Positions 6,448-7,220 of a stretch of 7,220 nucleotides of DNA are shown piece by piece. Below the pieces are notes generated by a model. The model was not told the origin of the DNA and did not search any database. It was given only the letters and a program-made list of their open reading frames with translations. Origin of the DNA: Thermoplasmata archaeon (GTDB lineage Archaea > Thermoplasmatota > Thermoplasmata > Thermoplasmatales > Thermoplasmataceae); NCBI GenBank assembly GCA_021811635.1, contig JAJZNS010000075.1:1-7220 (forward strand), read 5' to 3'. Numbering within the stretch: position 1 is the first letter of the stretch; every line of letters starts with the position of its first letter. The position numbers and the translations under genes were made by a program.

Positions 6448-6874
6448 TCATGGCAAAGAACTTTCGGATAAGATTCAGAATATGTTCAAGGAACTGAAGG
6501 AATCCCAGAAATCGAAAAACATAGATGAGCGCACATCCATGAAGATCACGTATGAAAAGAGAATGGAAGATCTCGTTAAATGCTATGATCCATACGGAGA
6601 ACTGCATAAGCCTGTTGAATATATCCGCAATGTTCTGGGGTCATGGTTCACATGTCTTCTTTATCCCGGAATGGAACCAACCAACAATCTTGCTGAGCAG
6701 GCAATAAGGGAACATGTTGTCATAAGGAAGATCATCGGCACCTTTAGATCGGAATCCGGATCACAGAACTGCGAGTATATCGCATCCCTGTTGTCGACAT
6801 GGAGGCTGAAAGACTTGAGCATGTTTGTGGAGATGGATAAAATTTTGAGGAAAGAGCTGTGCGGATCCGGCTGA
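6446..6874 (+). pseudogene. IS66-family transposase, C-terminal part in the +1 frame
   Basis: Continues the same protein one base out of frame. If T6445 is skipped, the chain reads LD-DHGKELSDKIQNMF and runs to TGA at 6872-6874, for a joined length of about 442 residues, normal for the single-gene branch of the family. It contains EPTNNLAEQAIREHV with the third catalytic acidic residue (E at about 384 of the joined protein), then IRKIIGTFRSESGSQN and the C-terminal SLLSTW helix, both IS66 hallmarks. An ATG at 6425 opens this frame, but has no start signal and would give a protein without the first two aspartates. It is therefore best read as the separated 3' part of one gene, not a gene of its own. 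Confidence 0.8.
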
Positions 6875-6942
6875 GTTATACACATACTTTTTTTTCAGTG
6901 TACTTTACACATATTCAAATTTCCTGGCGATAGGATTTGCAA
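6875..6942. other. Right flank of the insertion sequence, with T tract and short repeats
   Basis: This 68-base gap between two converging genes has TACACATA twice in direct orientation (6879-6886 and 6906-6913) and a small inverted repeat GTGTA-CTT-TACAC (6898-6910). The right end of the insertion sequence should lie here, but none of these repeats has a convincing partner at the left end. Confidence 0.4.
6888..6895 (+). terminator. Oligo-T tract after the transposase
   Basis: Eight consecutive T, 14 bases after the transposase stop codon, fit a plus-strand archaeal intrinsic terminator. Confidence 0.4.
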
Positions 6943-7220
6943 CTAATTTATCAAGGAATTTCTTTTTCTCCATTTTCTGACGTAAAAATAAACAGGGAAA
7001 AGGGCATTGAAAGCAAATATTCCCAGCCCAGCTGCCCCAAGTCCAAGCTCCGGCACATTTGAAGCCGATAAGCCATTTATGAATTGGGCAACAGTTAAAG
7101 CGATTACACTCACGACTCCCCAAAAGGAAATCAGATAGCTGAATATCAGGAAAGCCAGTGAGCCAACAATCATAAACCATGTGTACCATTTCACGGTCTT
7201 CTTCTCCCATGCTGGAAGTA
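6943..7220 (-). CDS. Integral membrane protein, C-terminal part (possibly an APC-type transporter)
   Basis: The frame is open from the right edge of the window (first visible residues LPAWEKKTV, then KWYTWFMIVGS) to TAG at 6943-6945, giving 91 visible residues. A GTG at 7194 could serve as a start, but the frame continues upstream without a stop, so the gene probably begins outside the window. Strongly hydrophobic stretches at MIVGSLAFLIFSYLISF, VVSVIALTVAQFI and GAAGLGIFAFNALFPVYFYV indicate two or three membrane helices, with a short polar loop (NGLSASNVPE) and a positively charged tail (VRKWRKRN) expected in the cytoplasm. The layout of an Arg/Lys-rich segment, two helices with a loop and a basic end resembles the C-terminus of archaeal amino-acid permeases, but this is only a weak likeness. 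It is convergent with the transposase. Confidence 0.6.
   Translation of the reverse strand, partial: LPAWEKKTVKWYTWFMIVGSLAFLIFSYLISFWGVVSVIALTVAQFINGLSASNVPELGLGAAGLGIFAFNALFPVYFYVRKWRKRNSLIN

Larger units (their letters stand above)
5446..6883 (+). mobile_element. IS66-family insertion sequence with only the DDE transposase (ISBst12-like arrangement)
   Basis: The element is defined by its transposase. No accessory tnpA or tnpB frames are present, as in the ISBst12-type branch of IS66. The ends are uncertain: TTGTATAGCT at 5446-5455 and the reverse complement of 6874-6883 (GTGTATAACT) agree at 8 of 10 positions and are offered only as candidate terminal inverted repeats. No 8-base target duplication was seen. 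The transposase gene is broken by a one-base frameshift near 6445, so the copy is probably not autonomous unless frameshifting rescues it. Confidence 0.6.

Noticed and set aside
5446..6883. Terminal inverted repeats of the insertion sequence
   Set aside because: The best pair found by eye matches at only 8 of 10 bases and has no target duplication, so the ends are not claimed firmly. GTAA-type ends at 5481 and 6908 matched even less well.
6879..6913. TACACATA direct repeat as an 8-base target duplication
   Set aside because: Both copies are on the same side of the transposase, so they cannot flank the element.
6905..7210. Minus-strand frame of 101 codons overlapping the membrane protein
   Set aside because: Its main body lacks the hydrophobic helices of the other frame. 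Only its last 20 or so residues look protein-like, which is noted as a possible frameshifted tail.
1..7220. CRISPR array, tRNA or rRNA genes, toxin-antitoxin or defence genes
   Set aside because: No regularly spaced repeats, cloverleaf-like T-loop sequences or recognisable defence proteins were seen on either strand.

Overview
The window reads as a chromosomal segment of an archaeon, most likely a member of the Thermoplasmatales. Four features point there: an archaeal-type ribosomal protein S2, a two-domain tRNA-splicing endonuclease of the homodimeric type, a fused phosphopantetheine adenylyltransferase/NTP phosphatase, and A/T-rich TATA-like boxes lying about 25-35 bases before start codons, as expected for leaderless or nearly leaderless transcripts. 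The lineage is inferred from gene content only; there is no rRNA or tRNA gene to confirm it.

Left part (1-2213, minus strand): a fold-type I PLP aminotransferase is followed 13 bases later by a bifunctional protein that joins a nucleotidyltransferase of coenzyme A synthesis to a DUF84/YjjX-type inosine/xanthosine triphosphatase. The spacing suggests one transcript. The aminotransferase promoter faces away from a second, plus-strand pair.

Middle (2341-5272): a small Ras-like GTPase that keeps its P-loop and TKLD motif but lacks the DxxG motif overlaps by ATGA with endA, the tRNA-intron endonuclease. The endA 3' end overlaps the convergent rps2 gene by 10 bases. Rps2 in turn diverges from a TatD-like metal-dependent hydrolase, and the two starts share one short A/T-rich promoter region.

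Right part (5273-7220): an accessory segment. It has a promoter-like stretch leading into a 29-codon reading frame that stops abruptly, then an IS66-family insertion sequence carrying only the DDE transposase. That transposase is split by a single-base frameshift at a GATTGAT sequence. At the right edge lies the 3' end of a minus-strand membrane protein that continues beyond the window.

Most of the window is ordinary housekeeping material. The points that deserve a second look are the CoA/NTP-house-cleaning fusion, the GTPase with a lost switch II motif coupled to endA, and the frameshifted transposase with the orphan reading frame beside it. No CRISPR array, defence system, tRNA or rRNA gene was seen.
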